A stretch of 34,479 bases of DNA from Ruminococcus flavefaciens. Its GTDB lineage: Bacteria > Bacillota > Clostridia > Oscillospirales > Ruminococcaceae. The notes beneath the pieces were generated by a model that was not told the DNA's origin, made no database searches, and saw nothing but the letters and a program-made list of their open reading frames with translations. The position numbers and the translations under genes were made by a program. Below, piece after piece: positions 1 through 8,070 of the stretch. How positions within the stretch are numbered: the first letter of the stretch is position 1; each line of letters opens with the position of its first letter. The DNA lies in the NCBI GenBank assembly GCA_902766595.1, contig CACXEJ010000007.1, positions 1-34,479 of the forward strand, given 5' to 3'.

Positions 1-1
1 A

Positions 2-346
2 ATGGATGCACTCAAGTTAATCAGCGAATCAAGCATGAAGGAAAATGTTCCGCAGTTCAACGTAGGTGATACCGTAAAGGTTCACGTTCAGATCAAGGAA
101 GGCGACAAGAGCCGTATCCAGATCTTTGAGGGTACTGTAATTGCAAAGAAGCACGGCGGAATCAACGAGACTTTCACTGTAAGACGTGTTGCACACGGTT
201 GCGGTATCGAAAGAGTATTCCCGCTTCACTCTCCTGTTGTTGACAAGGTAGAGGTTGTAAGATGCGGTAAGGTTCGCAGAGCTAAGCTCTACTACCTCAG
301 AGACAGAGTTGGTAAGGCTGCTAAGGTTAAGGAACAGATCCGCTAA
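2..346 (+). CDS. rplS: 50S ribosomal protein L19
   Basis: This is ribosomal protein L19, a component of the large subunit near the 30S-50S interface. At 114 residues it has the usual family length. The family blocks are visible: a central FTVRR segment, the FPLHSP motif, and the C-terminal [10 protein letters not shown] block followed by a basic GKAAK tail. The ATG at base 2 gives a complete N-terminus, although its ribosome site lies outside the window. It heads the group rplS-lepB-rbgA-rnhB, a classic Firmicutes order normally preceded by rimM and trmD. A hairpin and a terminator follow, so L19 can be made in excess over the downstream genes. Confidence 0.97.
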   Translation: MDALKLISESSMKENVPQFNVGDTVKVHVQIKEGDKSRIQIFEGTVIAKKHGGINETFTVRRVAHGCGIERVFPLHSPVVDKVEVVRCGKVRRAKLYYLRDRVGKAAKVKEQIR

Positions 347-363
347 CAGGTTGCAGACTGAGC

Positions 364-386
364 TCAGGCAGAGTCTCTCTGCCTGA
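364..386 (+). other. Perfect hairpin downstream of rplS
   Basis: A perfect 10-bp inverted repeat (364-373 with 377-386, loop TCT) sits 18 bases after the rplS stop and just upstream of the terminator. It has no T-tract, so it is more likely a 3' mRNA-stabilising or processing structure than a terminator. Confidence 0.6.
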
Positions 387-403
387 CTCATCTTCTTTCC
401 TCG

Positions 404-425
404 AGGGACGCAAAGTCCCTTTTTT
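404..425 (+). terminator. Intrinsic terminator after rplS
   Basis: A 6-bp stem AGGGAC/GTCCCT (404-409 and 415-420) with loop GCAAA is followed directly by a T run (420-425). The stem is short, so partial read-through into the signal peptidase genes is plausible. Confidence 0.75.
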
Positions 426-502
426 GCTATACTAAGCGAAATGAAACAACGGGCGAAATCAAGCCCTGTATTACATATTCGGAATAAAGCCGGAGGTCAT
501 AT

Positions 503-1276
503 ATGGAAGAAAATAATATGCTCAATGAAACTGAAAAAGAGATCAAGGAAAAACTTTCTCCGGAGCAGTCCGAGAAAACAGAAGCAACATCAGCAGAGAC
601 GGTGAAGGCTGACAAGCCGAAGAAGAAGTATACAAAGAAGACCTTTGTATCGGACGTGCTTGAAATAGCCGAGTCCACCCTCATCACCATATTTGTGATA
701 GTGCTGGTATTCACATATCTTCTCCACCCCGTAAACATCGTCGGTCACTCTATGGAGCCGACTCTCTACGGCAAGGACAGGATATTTATGACAACAGTGT
801 ACTTCGGTATCAAGGACGGAGACATTCTCGTTATCGACAACAATGCCGTATATCTTGTAGATGATTTCGGTGATCCGTATGAAGCCGATCTTTCCTATAA
901 CCCCATTGATGAGTGTATCATCAAGAGAGTAATAGCCTGCGGCGGCGAGGAGATAAACATCGACGACTCCGATCCGAGCAACTGCAAGGTAATGGTAAAC
1001 GGCAAGGAGATAGACGAGCCCTACATCAAGGAGGGCGCAAGAACTCTCGTCGGCTCCGGACCTTTCACCGGAAAATTCCCGTTCACAGTGCCTGAGGGCT
1101 ACTACTTCGTAATGGGAGACAACCGTGAGAATTCCTCAGACAGCCGAAGCGGCTATGTAGGACTCATCAAGAAAGAGCAGATCTACGGAAAAGCAGTTAT
1201 GAGATATTCACCTCTCAAGGAGATGAAGACGCTTTTCAATTCTTATAAGAAGTCGTCTGATGAAAGGTCAAACTAA
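503..1276 (+). CDS. lepB: Type I signal peptidase, first tandem copy
   Basis: This membrane-bound serine/lysine peptidase removes signal peptides from exported proteins. The 257 residues comprise a charged Lys/Glu-rich cytoplasmic tail (about 1-50), one membrane segment (about 58-76), then the S26 catalytic domain. The nucleophile motif GHSMEPTL has Ser83, the general-base motif KRVIACGGE has Lys141, and the GDNRENSSDSR box follows near residue 205. The start is the ATG 7 bases after a GGAGG ribosome site. The charged tail is longer than in typical Firmicutes SipS-type enzymes. The gene lies between rplS and rbgA as in many Firmicutes, and its end overlaps the second signal peptidase by 17 bases, which suggests translational coupling. 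Confidence 0.96.
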   Translation: MEENNMLNETEKEIKEKLSPEQSEKTEATSAETVKADKPKKKYTKKTFVSDVLEIAESTLITIFVIVLVFTYLLHPVNIVGHSMEPTLYGKDRIFMTTVYFGIKDGDILVIDNNAVYLVDDFGDPYEADLSYNPIDECIIKRVIACGGEEINIDDSDPSNCKVMVNGKEIDEPYIKEGARTLVGSGPFTGKFPFTVPEGYYFVMGDNRENSSDSRSGYVGLIKKEQIYGKAVMRYSPLKEMKTLFNSYKKSSDERSN

Positions 1277-1856
1277 ATCAGCTTCTCTTCTCGAAGGGAT
1301 ATTCAGCTTAGCCGAAACAATGATAATTTCGCTGTTTTTGGTGAGTCTGGTATTTGTATTTCTGCTGCGCACTACGACCATAACAGGAAACTCTATGCTG
1401 GATACCCTCGGTGAGGGCGACCGTGTGGTTATGACCGCGTGGTACAGCACTCCCAAGCAGGGCGATATCGTAGTCATCGACGCACAGCACGCAGTTACTA
1501 TGGACGACAGCGGCGAGCTGACAGTCTCAGAGGGAATTGACAGATATATCGTCAAGCGCATAATCGCGACCGCTGGTCAGAAGATAGACTTTAATTTCAG
1601 CAAGGGTATCGTCTATGTGGACGGAAAAGTCTTAGAGGAGCCGTACATAAGCGGACTCACTCATCTTGATGAGGGAGCTTTTACCGGGCACTATCCGCTG
1701 ACTATCCCGGAGGGCTATGTGTTTGTAATGGGCGATAACCGCCGCGACTCTCAGGACAGCCGTTCGTACAGGATAGGTCTTGTGCCTGTGGACGATATAA
1801 AGGGAAAAATGCTGATGAGGGTATACCCGTTCAGAAAATTTGGTCTTATAGACTGA
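1260..1856 (+). CDS. Type I signal peptidase, second tandem copy
   Basis: A second S26 signal peptidase of 198 residues, without the charged tail of the upstream copy. One membrane segment lies at about residues 17-36. The serine box reads NSMLDTL (Ser45), with Asp where the family almost always has Pro. The lysine box is VKRIIATAG (Lys99), and the GDNRRDSQDSR box is intact. All catalytic residues are present, so it is probably active, perhaps with altered substrate choice. The ATG lies inside the end of the upstream gene and I see only a weak ribosome site, so translation is probably coupled. Tandem signal peptidases are known in Firmicutes; the Asp substitution is the odd feature. Confidence 0.93.
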   Translation: MKGQTKSASLLEGIFSLAETMIISLFLVSLVFVFLLRTTTITGNSMLDTLGEGDRVVMTAWYSTPKQGDIVVIDAQHAVTMDDSGELTVSEGIDRYIVKRIIATAGQKIDFNFSKGIVYVDGKVLEEPYISGLTHLDEGAFTGHYPLTIPEGYVFVMGDNRRDSQDSRSYRIGLVPVDDIKGKMLMRVYPFRKFGLID

Positions 1857-1867
1857 CGGAGGTATTT

Positions 1868-2749
1868 GTGGACAATACGGAAATGAAGCAGATACAGTGG
1901 TTCCCCGGTCATATGGCGAAAACACGCCGGATGATAGCGGCAAACCTCAAGCTGGTCGACGCTGTTGTGGAGATAGTAGACGCAAGAGCACCGCTCAGCA
2001 GCCGCAATCCGGAAATGGACAGTATGACCAAGGGCAAGCCGAGACTGGTACTGCTCAATAAGAGTGACCTTGCAGATGACAGGGCAACTCAGATGTGGAT
2101 AAATTATTTCAGGAACAGCGGAGCGGAGGCGCTTCCAGTTGACTGTAAGTCCGGAAAAGGTCTTAAAAACGTTCTCCCGACCGTGCGTACCAAGGTACTG
2201 AAGGAGCTTATGGAAAAGCGCGCACAGCACGGAATGACCGGTGCGGCAGTCAGACTTATGATAGTCGGCATACCCAATGTGGGAAAGTCCTCGCTTATTA
2301 ACAGGTTAGCCGGGACTAAGCGCGCAAAGGTCGAGGATCGTCCCGGTGTCACACGGACAAAGCAGTGGGTGAAGCTCGACAACAACACGGAGCTGCTCGA
2401 TATGCCGGGAGTTCTGTGGCCTAAATTCGAGGATCAGGACGTTGCTGTGAGACTTGCTTTCACAGGCGCGATTAGCGACGATATACTTGATATAGAGACT
2501 CTTGCGATGAAGCTGCTCAGCTACCTTGCAGGGGAATATCCTGCATCGCTCAAAGAGCGCTACAAGCTGGAACTCACCGGTGAGGAGAGGCCGCTCGAGC
2601 TGCTTGAAAATGTAGGCAGAAAGCGCGGTATGATGATATCGGGCGGCGAGATAAATACCGAAAGAGCTGCGATAACCGTACTGGACGAGTTCCGCAGCGG
2701 AAAACTCGGACGCATAACGCTTGAAATGCCGCCGCAGAGGGAGAAATAA
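1868..2749 (+). CDS. rbgA: Ribosome biogenesis GTPase RbgA (YlqF)
   Basis: RbgA is a circularly permuted GTPase needed for late assembly of the 50S subunit. The permuted motif order is visible in the 293-residue product: G4 NKSD (64-67), then G1 GIPNVGKSS (134-142), then G3 DMPG (178-181). The N-terminal WFPGHMAK signature of the family is at 11-18. I chose the GTG start at 1868, 5 bases after GGAGG (1858-1862). An ATG five codons later (1883) would also give a normal family N-terminus. The C-terminal half matches the RNA-binding ANTAR-like region in length only; I see no motif there. The stop codon overlaps the rnhB start as TAATG. Confidence 0.95.
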   Translation: MDNTEMKQIQWFPGHMAKTRRMIAANLKLVDAVVEIVDARAPLSSRNPEMDSMTKGKPRLVLLNKSDLADDRATQMWINYFRNSGAEALPVDCKSGKGLKNVLPTVRTKVLKELMEKRAQHGMTGAAVRLMIVGIPNVGKSSLINRLAGTKRAKVEDRPGVTRTKQWVKLDNNTELLDMPGVLWPKFEDQDVAVRLAFTGAISDDILDIETLAMKLLSYLAGEYPASLKERYKLELTGEERPLELLENVGRKRGMMISGGEINTERAAITVLDEFRSGKLGRITLEMPPQREK

Positions 2750-3372
2750 TGGCAAGGATAGTATTGCACAAGGAGCTCTTCGACTATGACTCGGAGATAA
2801 GGAAAAGCTATCCGGTCGTATGCGGAGTTGACGAAGCAGGACGCGGACCGCTTGCGGGCGATGTTTACGCAGCGGCAGTCGTTCTGAAAGAGGGAACTCT
2901 CATCGACTATCTCAACGACAGCAAGAAGCTCTCGGAGAAGCGCCGCGAGGAGCTTTTCGACGTAATAAAGGAAAAAGCGGAGGCTTACTGCATCGCAACA
3001 GCGTCAGTGCAGGAGATAGACTCCATAAACATACTCAATGCTGCAATGCTCGCAATGAAGCGCGCGGTCGCAGGACTCGTAGTCAAGCCGGACATAGCTC
3101 TTATCGACGGCAACAGGACTCCGGAGCTCGAATGCCGTACACAGTACGTTATAAAGGGCGATGCGAACTCGGCTTCGATAGCGGCGGCATCAGTGCTCGC
3201 AAAGGTAGCGCGTGACCGCTATATGCGCGAGCTTGCGGAGAAGTATCCGCAGTACGCATTTGAGCAGCACAAGGGCTACGGCACCAAGCTGCACTATGAA
3301 ATGCTTGAAAAGTACGGCATATCCGACGTTCACCGCAGAACGTTCCTGAAAAAGCTGTATGACGAGAAGTGA
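2749..3372 (+). CDS. rnhB: Ribonuclease HII
   Basis: RNase HII cleaves the RNA strand of RNA-DNA hybrids and initiates removal of single ribonucleotides from DNA. The 207-residue length is typical. The signature GVDEAGRGPLAG begins at residue 26 and supplies catalytic Asp28 and Glu29. The other two metal ligands are Asp120 (in LIDGN) and Asp138 (in KGDAN). The conserved block SIAAASVLAKVARD follows. Its ATG overlaps the rbgA stop codon, and it overlaps the following YraN-family gene by 14 bases, so all three are probably translated from one message. Confidence 0.96.
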   Translation: MARIVLHKELFDYDSEIRKSYPVVCGVDEAGRGPLAGDVYAAAVVLKEGTLIDYLNDSKKLSEKRREELFDVIKEKAEAYCIATASVQEIDSINILNAAMLAMKRAVAGLVVKPDIALIDGNRTPELECRTQYVIKGDANSASIAAASVLAKVARDRYMRELAEKYPQYAFEQHKGYGTKLHYEMLEKYGISDVHRRTFLKKLYDEK

Positions 3373-3736
3373 GACGGGAAAGCTCGGTGAGGAAAAGGTC
3401 TGCGAATACCTCAAAGGGCTCGGATACACCATAACAGCGAGGAATTTCCGCATAAAGGGCGGAGAGATAGACATAATCGCGGAAAACGGCGACTACCTTG
3501 CATTTGTTGAAGTCAAGTCCCGGAAGCCGGACAGCCTTGTCACGGGCTTCGAGGCAGTGAACAAGCGCAAGCGCGGTCTCATAATAAAAACAGCAGCCGA
3601 ATATTGCTTGAGGCACCCGAATATGCTCCAGCCGAGGTTTGACACGGCACAAGTCATAATCGACGGGGACAGGGTGCTGAGCATTGAATATATTCAAAAT
3701 GCCTATGATACCACAGGCTACAATTTCATATTCTGA
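3359..3736 (+). CDS. UPF0102 / YraN family endonuclease-fold protein
   Basis: A 125-residue member of the UPF0102 (YraN) family, predicted to have a restriction-endonuclease-like fold of unknown cellular role. The GGEIDIIAENGDYLAFVEVKSR region carries the putative nuclease residues Glu36, Asp38, Glu51 and Lys53. The N-terminal GKLGEEKVCEYL helix is also typical. The ATG start overlaps the end of rnhB by 14 bases. An rnhB-yraN neighbourhood is common in bacteria and hints at a role in nucleic acid maintenance, but that is inference from context only. Confidence 0.9.
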   Translation: MTRSETGKLGEEKVCEYLKGLGYTITARNFRIKGGEIDIIAENGDYLAFVEVKSRKPDSLVTGFEAVNKRKRGLIIKTAAEYCLRHPNMLQPRFDTAQVIIDGDRVLSIEYIQNAYDTTGYNFIF

Positions 3737-3747
3737 AGGGTGATTTT

Positions 3748-5241
3748 ATGTTCTACAACAGCACAAGAAACAGCAGTGTCAAGGTAAGCAGCGCTGAGGC
3801 TATAACTCAGGGCATCTCCGCAGAGGGCGGACTTTTCGTACCGGAGACAATACCGGAGCTGTCACTTGAGGAGATAAAGGCAGTCGGCGAGATGAAGTAC
3901 GCTGACAGAGCTGCATATGTGTTCTCAAAGTACCTCACTGATTTCACAGAGGCTGAGATACACTACTGTACTGACAATGCCTACTCAACAAAGAATTTCG
4001 AGACAGAGAGCATCTCTGAGCTTGCACACCTCTTTGACGGCACTTATATGCTCGAGCTCTGGCACGGACCTACTTGTGCTTTCAAGGATATGGCTCTCCA
4101 GATACTTCCTTACTTCCTTACAACATCTGCTAAGAAGATAAACCTCGACAAGAAGATAGTGATACTCGTTGCGACCTCCGGCGATACCGGAAAGGCAGCT
4201 CTCGAGGGCTTCAAGGACGTTGAGGGAACATCTATTATGGTATTCTATCCTGAGGACGGCGTAAGTCCGATGCAGAAGCGTCAGATGAAGACTCAGGAGG
4301 GAAGCAATGTAGGCGTATGTGCTATCAAGGGCAACTTTGATGACTGCCAGAACGGCGTAAAGGCTATCTTCACAGACGACAGCGTTAAGAAGGCACTCGA
4401 TGACAACGGAATGATGTTCTCAAGTGCAAACTCTATCAACTGGGGACGTCTTGTGCCGCAGGTAGTCTACTATGTATCAGCATACGCTGAGCTCGTCAAG
4501 GACGGCGAGATCGAGCTCGGAGACAAGATCAACATCGTAGTTCCGACCGGCAACTTCGGAAACATTCTTGCTGCTTACTACGCAAAGCATATGGGCGTTC
4601 CGGTGAACAAGCTCATCTGCGCTTCAAATATCAACAATGTCCTCACAGACTTCATCAACACCGGCGTTTACGACAGGAACAGAAAATTCTTCGCAACAGT
4701 ATCTCCCTCAATGGACATACTCATTTCCAGCAACCTTGAGAGACTCCTCTACCTTATGACAGGCAGGGACGATGCTCAGATCAGGGAGTGGTTCGGCAAG
4801 CTCGCTTCTAAGGGAAGATATGAGGTAAGTGCTGACGTAAAGGCAAAGCTCGCTGATGAATTCTGTGCAGGCTACTGCGATGACGCTCAGACCAAGGAGA
4901 CTATCCACTCTATCTACGAGAAGTATGGCTACACCTGCGACACTCATACAGCAGTTGCAGTGAAGGTATACAATGACTACAAGGCAGCAACGGGCGATAC
5001 AACAAAGACAGTCATTGCTTCGACAGCAAGCCCCTACAAGTTCAGCGCAGCAGTTCTCGAGGCGCTTGAGGGCAAGGCTTCTGACATTGACGAGTACGAC
5101 AAGGTCGATAAGATCGCAGAGCTCTCCAAGCTCGAGATCCCGGCAGCACTTGCAGATCTCAGAAACAAGCCGGAGCGTTTCAGCGATGTAATAGACAAGG
5201 CAGATCAGAAGGAGTACGTTCTCAGGAAACTGGGCGTATGA
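3748..5241 (+). CDS. thrC: Threonine synthase
   Basis: Threonine synthase converts O-phosphohomoserine to threonine with pyridoxal phosphate. The 497-residue product is the long form of the enzyme. The N-terminus (MFYNSTRNSS, then AITQGISAEGGLFVPE) is typical. The PLP lysine is Lys113 in HGPTCAFKDMALQ, and the phosphate-binding region includes VATSGDTGKAA and PTGNFGN. The gene begins 11 bases after the YraN-family gene with a GAAGGGTGA ribosome site. It ends in an ATGA overlap with the metallophosphoesterase. Its presence downstream of the rplS-rnhB group is not a widely conserved arrangement. Confidence 0.96.
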   Translation: MFYNSTRNSSVKVSSAEAITQGISAEGGLFVPETIPELSLEEIKAVGEMKYADRAAYVFSKYLTDFTEAEIHYCTDNAYSTKNFETESISELAHLFDGTYMLELWHGPTCAFKDMALQILPYFLTTSAKKINLDKKIVILVATSGDTGKAALEGFKDVEGTSIMVFYPEDGVSPMQKRQMKTQEGSNVGVCAIKGNFDDCQNGVKAIFTDDSVKKALDDNGMMFSSANSINWGRLVPQVVYYVSAYAELVKDGEIELGDKINIVVPTGNFGNILAAYYAKHMGVPVNKLICASNINNVLTDFINTGVYDRNRKFFATVSPSMDILISSNLERLLYLMTGRDDAQIREWFGKLASKGRYEVSADVKAKLADEFCAGYCDDAQTKETIHSIYEKYGYTCDTHTAVAVKVYNDYKAATGDTTKTVIASTASPYKFSAAVLEALEGKASDIDEYDKVDKIAELSKLEIPAALADLRNKPERFSDVIDKADQKEYVLRKLGV

Positions 5242-5939
5242 GCCTTTACACGATAGGAGATCTTCACCTGTGCTTCAGTGATCCGTCAAAGACGATGAGC
5301 ATCTTTAACGGCTGGCAGGACTACCAGGAGAGGATAGAGGAAAACTGGCGGAAAATGGTCAAGCCCGATGACACGGTCGTGCTGGCAGGGGACATTTCTT
5401 GGGGAATGTCGCTCCAGCAGGCGCTTCCGGACTTCCGCTTCATAGACGGACTGCCCGGCAGGAAGATAGTTCTCAAGGGCAATCACGATTACTGGTGGAC
5501 GACTATGCGCAAAATGGAGGATTTCCTCGCAAATGAGGGCTTCACGACCATAAGCATACTCCACAACAATCACTATGTCTATGAGAATTACGGCATATGC
5601 GGTACACGCGGCTGGGTAAACGGCACTGACAACAGCAAGGACGTTCAGGACGAAAAGGTCCTGCGCAGGGAAGTGCAGCGCCTTGAGACGTCGATACAGT
5701 CTGCGCTGAAAGCGGAGCTCGAACCGCTCGTGTTTATGCATTATCCGCCGATATTTGCCAATAATTACAACTACGACATACTCGAGGTGCTTTATCGCTA
5801 TAAGATAAAAAAGTGCTACTACGGACATATCCACGGACGTTCGGCGCACGAATTATGTGTTAAGGGAGTGTATGATGACATAGATTTTCACCTTGTAGCT
5901 GGTGATTATCTGCAATTCATTCCCGAAACTGTGCTGTAA
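5238..5939 (+). CDS. Calcineurin-like metallophosphoesterase
   Basis: A 233-residue cytosolic phosphoesterase with the full two-metal motif set: GDLHL (Asp8, His10), GDISWG (Asp52), GNHDYWW (Asn82, His83), then HYPP and GHIHG towards the C-terminus. It resembles the COG1768-type predicted phosphohydrolases, whose substrate is unknown. There is no signal peptide. The ATG overlaps the thrC stop (ATGA), so it is translationally coupled to thrC. No terminator is obvious before the tig promoter. Confidence 0.9.
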   Translation: MSLYTIGDLHLCFSDPSKTMSIFNGWQDYQERIEENWRKMVKPDDTVVLAGDISWGMSLQQALPDFRFIDGLPGRKIVLKGNHDYWWTTMRKMEDFLANEGFTTISILHNNHYVYENYGICGTRGWVNGTDNSKDVQDEKVLRREVQRLETSIQSALKAELEPLVFMHYPPIFANNYNYDILEVLYRYKIKKCYYGHIHGRSAHELCVKGVYDDIDFHLVAGDYLQFIPETVL

Positions 5940-5971
5940 TTTGTTCAATATGTAGAAGTATAAGAATTTAC

Positions 5972-6000
5972 TGGAAAAAATGCTGCAAATGTGGTATAAT
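5972..6000 (+). promoter_or_regulatory. SigA promoter of tig, extended -10
   Basis: TGGAAA (5972-5977), a 17-base spacer, then TATAAT (5995-6000) preceded by a TGG extension. The -35 box is weak but the extended -10 compensates. The same TGGAAA-17-TATAAT form with a TG extension occurs before the decarboxylase operon. Confidence 0.7.
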
Positions 6001-6043
6001 ATTCCAAGTATGTTATATATAATTAATGGAAGGACTTTTCACT

Positions 6044-7354
6044 ATGAGTTTAAAATCATCAAACAAGACAGATGTAAATACTACTGAGTTAGTTATTTCG
6101 ATCGACGCAGCTGCTTTTGAGGCTGCTGTTGAGAAGGAATATCAGCGCCAGAAGAAAAATATCCAGATAAAGGGCTTCAGAAAGGGTAAGGTTTCCCGTA
6201 AGCTCGCAGAGAGAGAGTTCGGTGAGGGCGCATTCTACGAGGGCGCTATCAACTCACTCCTCGGACCTGAGATTGACGCAGCTGTTAAGGAGACAAACCT
6301 TGTTCTCGTTGACAGACCTAACGTAGAAGTAACTTCTATCGACAAGGAAAACGGCGTAGAGCTCAAGGCTGTATGCATCACAAAGCCTGAGATCGAGATC
6401 TCTGACTACAAGGGCATCAAGGCTGCTAAGGTAGTAAGAGAGATCACTGACGAGGATATCGACAAGCAGATCGATATCATCAGAAAGAAGAACGCTCGTA
6501 TCGTTTCCGTTGAGGACAGAGCTGCTCAGATGGACGATGAAGTTACTATCGACTTCGAGGGCTTCTTCGGTGACGAGGCATTTGAAGGCGGTAAGGGCGA
6601 GGATCACCCCCTCCGTCTCGGCAGCGGACAGTTCATTCCCGGTTTTGAGGATCAGATCGTTGGTCACAACATCGGCGATGAGTTCGACGTAGTAGTTACT
6701 TTCCCTGAGGACTACCAGATGGCAGACTACGCAGGCAAGGAAGCTACATTCAAGACAAAGCTCAAGGCTATCAGCTATGAGGAGCTCCCCGAGATCAACG
6801 ATGACCTCATCAAGGACGCTACTGAGTTCGATACAGTTGACGAATACAGAAACGACATCAGAGCTAAGCTCGAGGAAGCAGCAACAACTCAGGCTGATTC
6901 TTCATTCGAGAACGATGTTATGACAGCTATCATCGAGAAGATCGACGCTCCTATCCCGAATTGTATGTATGAGCAGAGAATTGACTCACTTATGCGTTCA
7001 TTCGAGCAGCAGCTCAGATCACAGGGTATGGACCTCAAGCTCTACTTCCAGTACACTGGAATGGATATGGACTCCTTCAGAGAGACATACAGAGACAGAG
7101 CTGAGAAGGAAGTAAAGCTCCGCCTTGCACTCGAGAAGATCGCTGAGCTTGAGAACATCGAGGTAAGCGATGAAGAGATCAACTCCAGCCTTGCAGACCT
7201 CGCAGCAGCAAACAAGGTAGACGTTGAGACAATGAAGAGATTTATCCCTCTTGACGACTATGTAACAGACCTCAAGGTACAGAAGGCTGTTGAGATCGTT
7301 AAGGAGAGCGCAGTTGTTGACAACTCACTTGCTGAGAAGACAGACGCTGAATAA
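6044..7354 (+). CDS. tig: Trigger factor, ribosome-bound chaperone and prolyl isomerase
   Basis: Trigger factor binds ribosomal protein L23 at the exit tunnel and shields nascent chains. The product is 436 residues from the ATG at 6044. The ribosome-docking signature GFRKGKVSRKLAE is near residues 45-57 in the N-terminal domain. The FKBP-type domain follows (FEGFFGDEAFEGG, GSGQFIPGFEDQIVGH), then the helical C-terminal chaperone domain. I prefer the 6044 start because GGAAGGA (6028-6034) is spaced 9 bases before it; an ATG at 6026 overlaps that site and would add six residues. The gene heads the conserved tig-clpP-clpX cluster. Confidence 0.96.
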   Translation: MSLKSSNKTDVNTTELVISIDAAAFEAAVEKEYQRQKKNIQIKGFRKGKVSRKLAEREFGEGAFYEGAINSLLGPEIDAAVKETNLVLVDRPNVEVTSIDKENGVELKAVCITKPEIEISDYKGIKAAKVVREITDEDIDKQIDIIRKKNARIVSVEDRAAQMDDEVTIDFEGFFGDEAFEGGKGEDHPLRLGSGQFIPGFEDQIVGHNIGDEFDVVVTFPEDYQMADYAGKEATFKTKLKAISYEELPEINDDLIKDATEFDTVDEYRNDIRAKLEEAATTQADSSFENDVMTAIIEKIDAPIPNCMYEQRIDSLMRSFEQQLRSQGMDLKLYFQYTGMDMDSFRETYRDRAEKEVKLRLALEKIAELENIEVSDEEINSSLADLAAANKVDVETMKRFIPLDDYVTDLKVQKAVEIVKESAVVDNSLAEKTDAE

Positions 7355-7414
7355 TAAAATAACGGATCAGCCGGCAGTATTCGACATATACCGGCACAGA
7401 TCAAGATAATACAT

Positions 7415-7444
7415 ATTGTCCCACAGCCTAAATTGTGGGACAAT
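7415..7444 (+). promoter_or_regulatory. Perfect 11-bp inverted repeat in the clpP leader
   Basis: ATTGTCCCACA (7415-7425) and its exact complement (7434-7444) flank an 8-base spacer, 26 bases upstream of the clpP ATG. It does not match CIRCE (the HrcA site) or the CtsR direct-repeat operator. It is followed by GGTTTTT, so it may instead be a tig terminator. A weak TTCGAC (7380-7385) and GATAAT (7405-7410) pair with a 19-base spacer lies just upstream, which would place the repeat at the transcript start. Confidence 0.55.
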
Positions 7445-7470
7445 GGTTTTTAAGAAAGGGCGATGAAATT

Positions 7471-8061
7471 ATGAGCAGTTTAGTACCATATGTCGTTGAA
7501 CAGACAAGCCGCGGCGAGCGTTCCTACGATATTTTCTCAAGACTTCTCAATGACAGGATCATTATGCTTTCAGATCAGGTGAACGATGTTACAGCGAGCC
7601 TTGTTGTAGCACAGCTACTCTATCTCGAGAGTCAGGACGCTGAGAAGGATATCTCACTCTACATCAACAGTCCCGGAGGCTCTGTAACAGCCGGTATGGC
7701 GATATATGACACAATGAACTATGTAAAGTGTGACGTATCGACTATCTGTATCGGTATGGCAGCTTCAATGGGTGCTTTCCTGCTTTCATCAGGCGCAAAG
7801 GGCAAGCGTTTCGCGCTCCCGAACAGCGAGATAATGATACACCAGCCCCTTATCGGCGGCGGACTCGGCGGTCAGCAGACCGATATTATGATACACGCTA
7901 AGAACCTCGAGCGTACAAGAGAACGTCTCGAAGCTATCCTCGCTGAAAATACCGGAAAGACACTCGAGCAGATCCATACAGACTGCGAGCGTGATAACTA
8001 TATGATCGCACAGGAAGCAATGGAGTATGGTCTTATAGACAAAGTTATAGCAAAAAGGTAG
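7471..8061 (+). CDS. clpP: ATP-dependent Clp protease proteolytic subunit
   Basis: ClpP forms the tetradecameric serine protease chamber used by ClpX and ClpC. The ATG at 7471 gives 196 residues, the normal length, with an AAAGGG ribosome site 10 bases upstream. The in-frame GTG at 7435 would start within the inverted repeat and add a non-conserved extension. The catalytic triad is visible as Ser99 ([11 protein letters not shown]), His124 (MIHQPLIGG) and Asp175 (ERDNYM). The N-terminal [17 protein letters not shown] block of mature ClpP is intact. It is followed after 9 bases by clpX. Confidence 0.97.
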   Translation: MSSLVPYVVEQTSRGERSYDIFSRLLNDRIIMLSDQVNDVTASLVVAQLLYLESQDAEKDISLYINSPGGSVTAGMAIYDTMNYVKCDVSTICIGMAASMGAFLLSSGAKGKRFALPNSEIMIHQPLIGGGLGGQQTDIMIHAKNLERTRERLEAILAENTGKTLEQIHTDCERDNYMIAQEAMEYGLIDKVIAKR

Positions 8062-8070
8062 GTTATATAA

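Noticed and set aside
7415-7444. CIRCE or CtsR heat-shock operator before clpP
   Set aside because: Arm sequences do not match CIRCE (TTAGCACTC type) and there is no tandem GGTCAAA-like repeat.
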